DNA of 5,083 nucleotides from Clostridiales bacterium (lineage in GTDB: Bacteria > Bacillota > Clostridia > Christensenellales > Aristaeellaceae), in contig JAHZHX010000097.1 in the NCBI GenBank assembly GCA_019420065.1, positions 1 through 5,083 of the forward strand, written 5' to 3'. A program made the translations under genes and the position numbers. Below the pieces are notes generated by a model. That model saw only the letters and a program-made list of their open reading frames with translations. It was not told the origin of the DNA and made no database searches. Positions 4,732-5,083 of this stretch are shown piece by piece. Position 1 is the first letter of the stretch, and each line of letters starts with the position of its first letter.

Positions 4732-5083
4732 TTACTTTACGCTGCGCTTTTTCTTGCTGCTGACAACCGTTGTACCGATGGCTGCACCGCCACTGACGAA
4801 CAACAGGGCGATCCACAAAGCAAGGTTGCTTGTATCGCCAGTCTGCGGAATCTTATAAGCCATTGCGATAGTATGCGTATGAGTTGCTGTATCAGCCGTA
4901 ATCGTAATATTGGAATTGAAAACCTCGCAATTATCTGCGCTGACTTCGACTTGATAAGTACCTGCCTCCAAATTGGCGGGGTTTGTTACCACCTGACCGT
5001 CCACTTTGATGATTACATTTGTCAGTTTAGCAGGTGTTACAACAAAAGAAACTGCATATTTCGGTGCTGGCAGAATAGGTGTG
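4732..5083 (-). CDS. C-terminal part of an LPXTG-type sortase-anchored surface protein
   Basis: The frame enters from the right edge (first full codon at 5082) and ends at TAA 4734-4732, showing 116 residues. The end is a textbook cell-wall sorting signal: IPQTGD (residues 78-83, plus positions 4834-4851), a hydrophobic span LALWIALLFVSGGAAIGTTV (about 87-106), and a basic tail KKKRSVK. A sortase would cut between T and G and link the protein to peptidoglycan, so it is exposed outside the cell. Before it, about residues 11-74 look like a small beta-sandwich repeat of the kind stacked in bacterial surface proteins (VTPAKLTNVIIKVDG, then LEAGTYQVEVSAD). The N-terminal part, signal peptide and overall function lie outside the window; adhesin or structural roles are only possibilities. 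The GTG at 5004 is internal, not a start. Confidence 0.9.
   Translation of the reverse strand, partial: TPILPAPKYAVSFVVTPAKLTNVIIKVDGQVVTNPANLEAGTYQVEVSADNCEVFNSNITITADTATHTHTIAMAYKIPQTGDTSNLALWIALLFVSGGAAIGTTVVSSKKKRSVK

Noticed and set aside
1..5083. CRISPR array, tRNA or rRNA genes
   Set aside because: No regularly spaced direct repeats, no cloverleaf with a T-arm, and no rRNA-like sequence seen on either strand.

Overview
The window looks like DNA of a Gram-positive gut-type Firmicute (class Clostridia is my best guess). A GC-rich prophage replication operon fills the first four fifths. A less GC-rich stretch follows, ending in the 3' end of a sortase-anchored surface protein gene, and the sortase signal is what points to a Gram-positive host. 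The taxonomic call is an inference from gene types and arrangement, not from a marker gene.

Layout. Positions 1-4285 form one rightward operon. It starts with the 3' part of a small phage protein and continues with a DUF2800 protein (RecB/Cas4-like nuclease fold, with cysteines placed as in Fe-S nucleases). Next come a DUF2815 protein (phage OB-fold ssDNA-binding family with an acidic tail) and a complete family A DNA polymerase with a 3'-5' exonuclease domain. Last is the N-terminal 71 residues of a phage protein related to nucleoside-deoxyribosyltransferase-like families. Genes are joined by a one-base stop/start overlap, or by short gaps holding strong hairpins and Shine-Dalgarno sites. 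Together the products would supply nuclease, ssDNA-binding and DNA synthesis functions for phage replication or recombination.

The last phage gene breaks off near 4273, where its conserved domain has barely begun, and base composition changes at the same place. I read this as a deletion, insertion or recombination junction. From there to 4731 there is no convincing protein gene. On the minus strand, however, there is a well-formed sigma-70-type promoter (-35 TTGACG, 18-nt spacer, -10 TATAAT), about 220 nt of highly structured sequence containing a possible 32-codon reading frame, and a long hairpin followed by five T residues. This is the architecture of an attenuator leader or a stand-alone structured RNA. 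Any gene it once controlled is cut off by the junction. The surface protein gene enters from the right edge on the minus strand and ends at 4732, with its own GNRA-capped terminator just upstream of that promoter.

The best candidate for something undescribed is the orphan structured leader at 4404-4624, with a possible H-type pseudoknot. The paired hairpins placed directly before the ssDNA-binding and polymerase genes come next.
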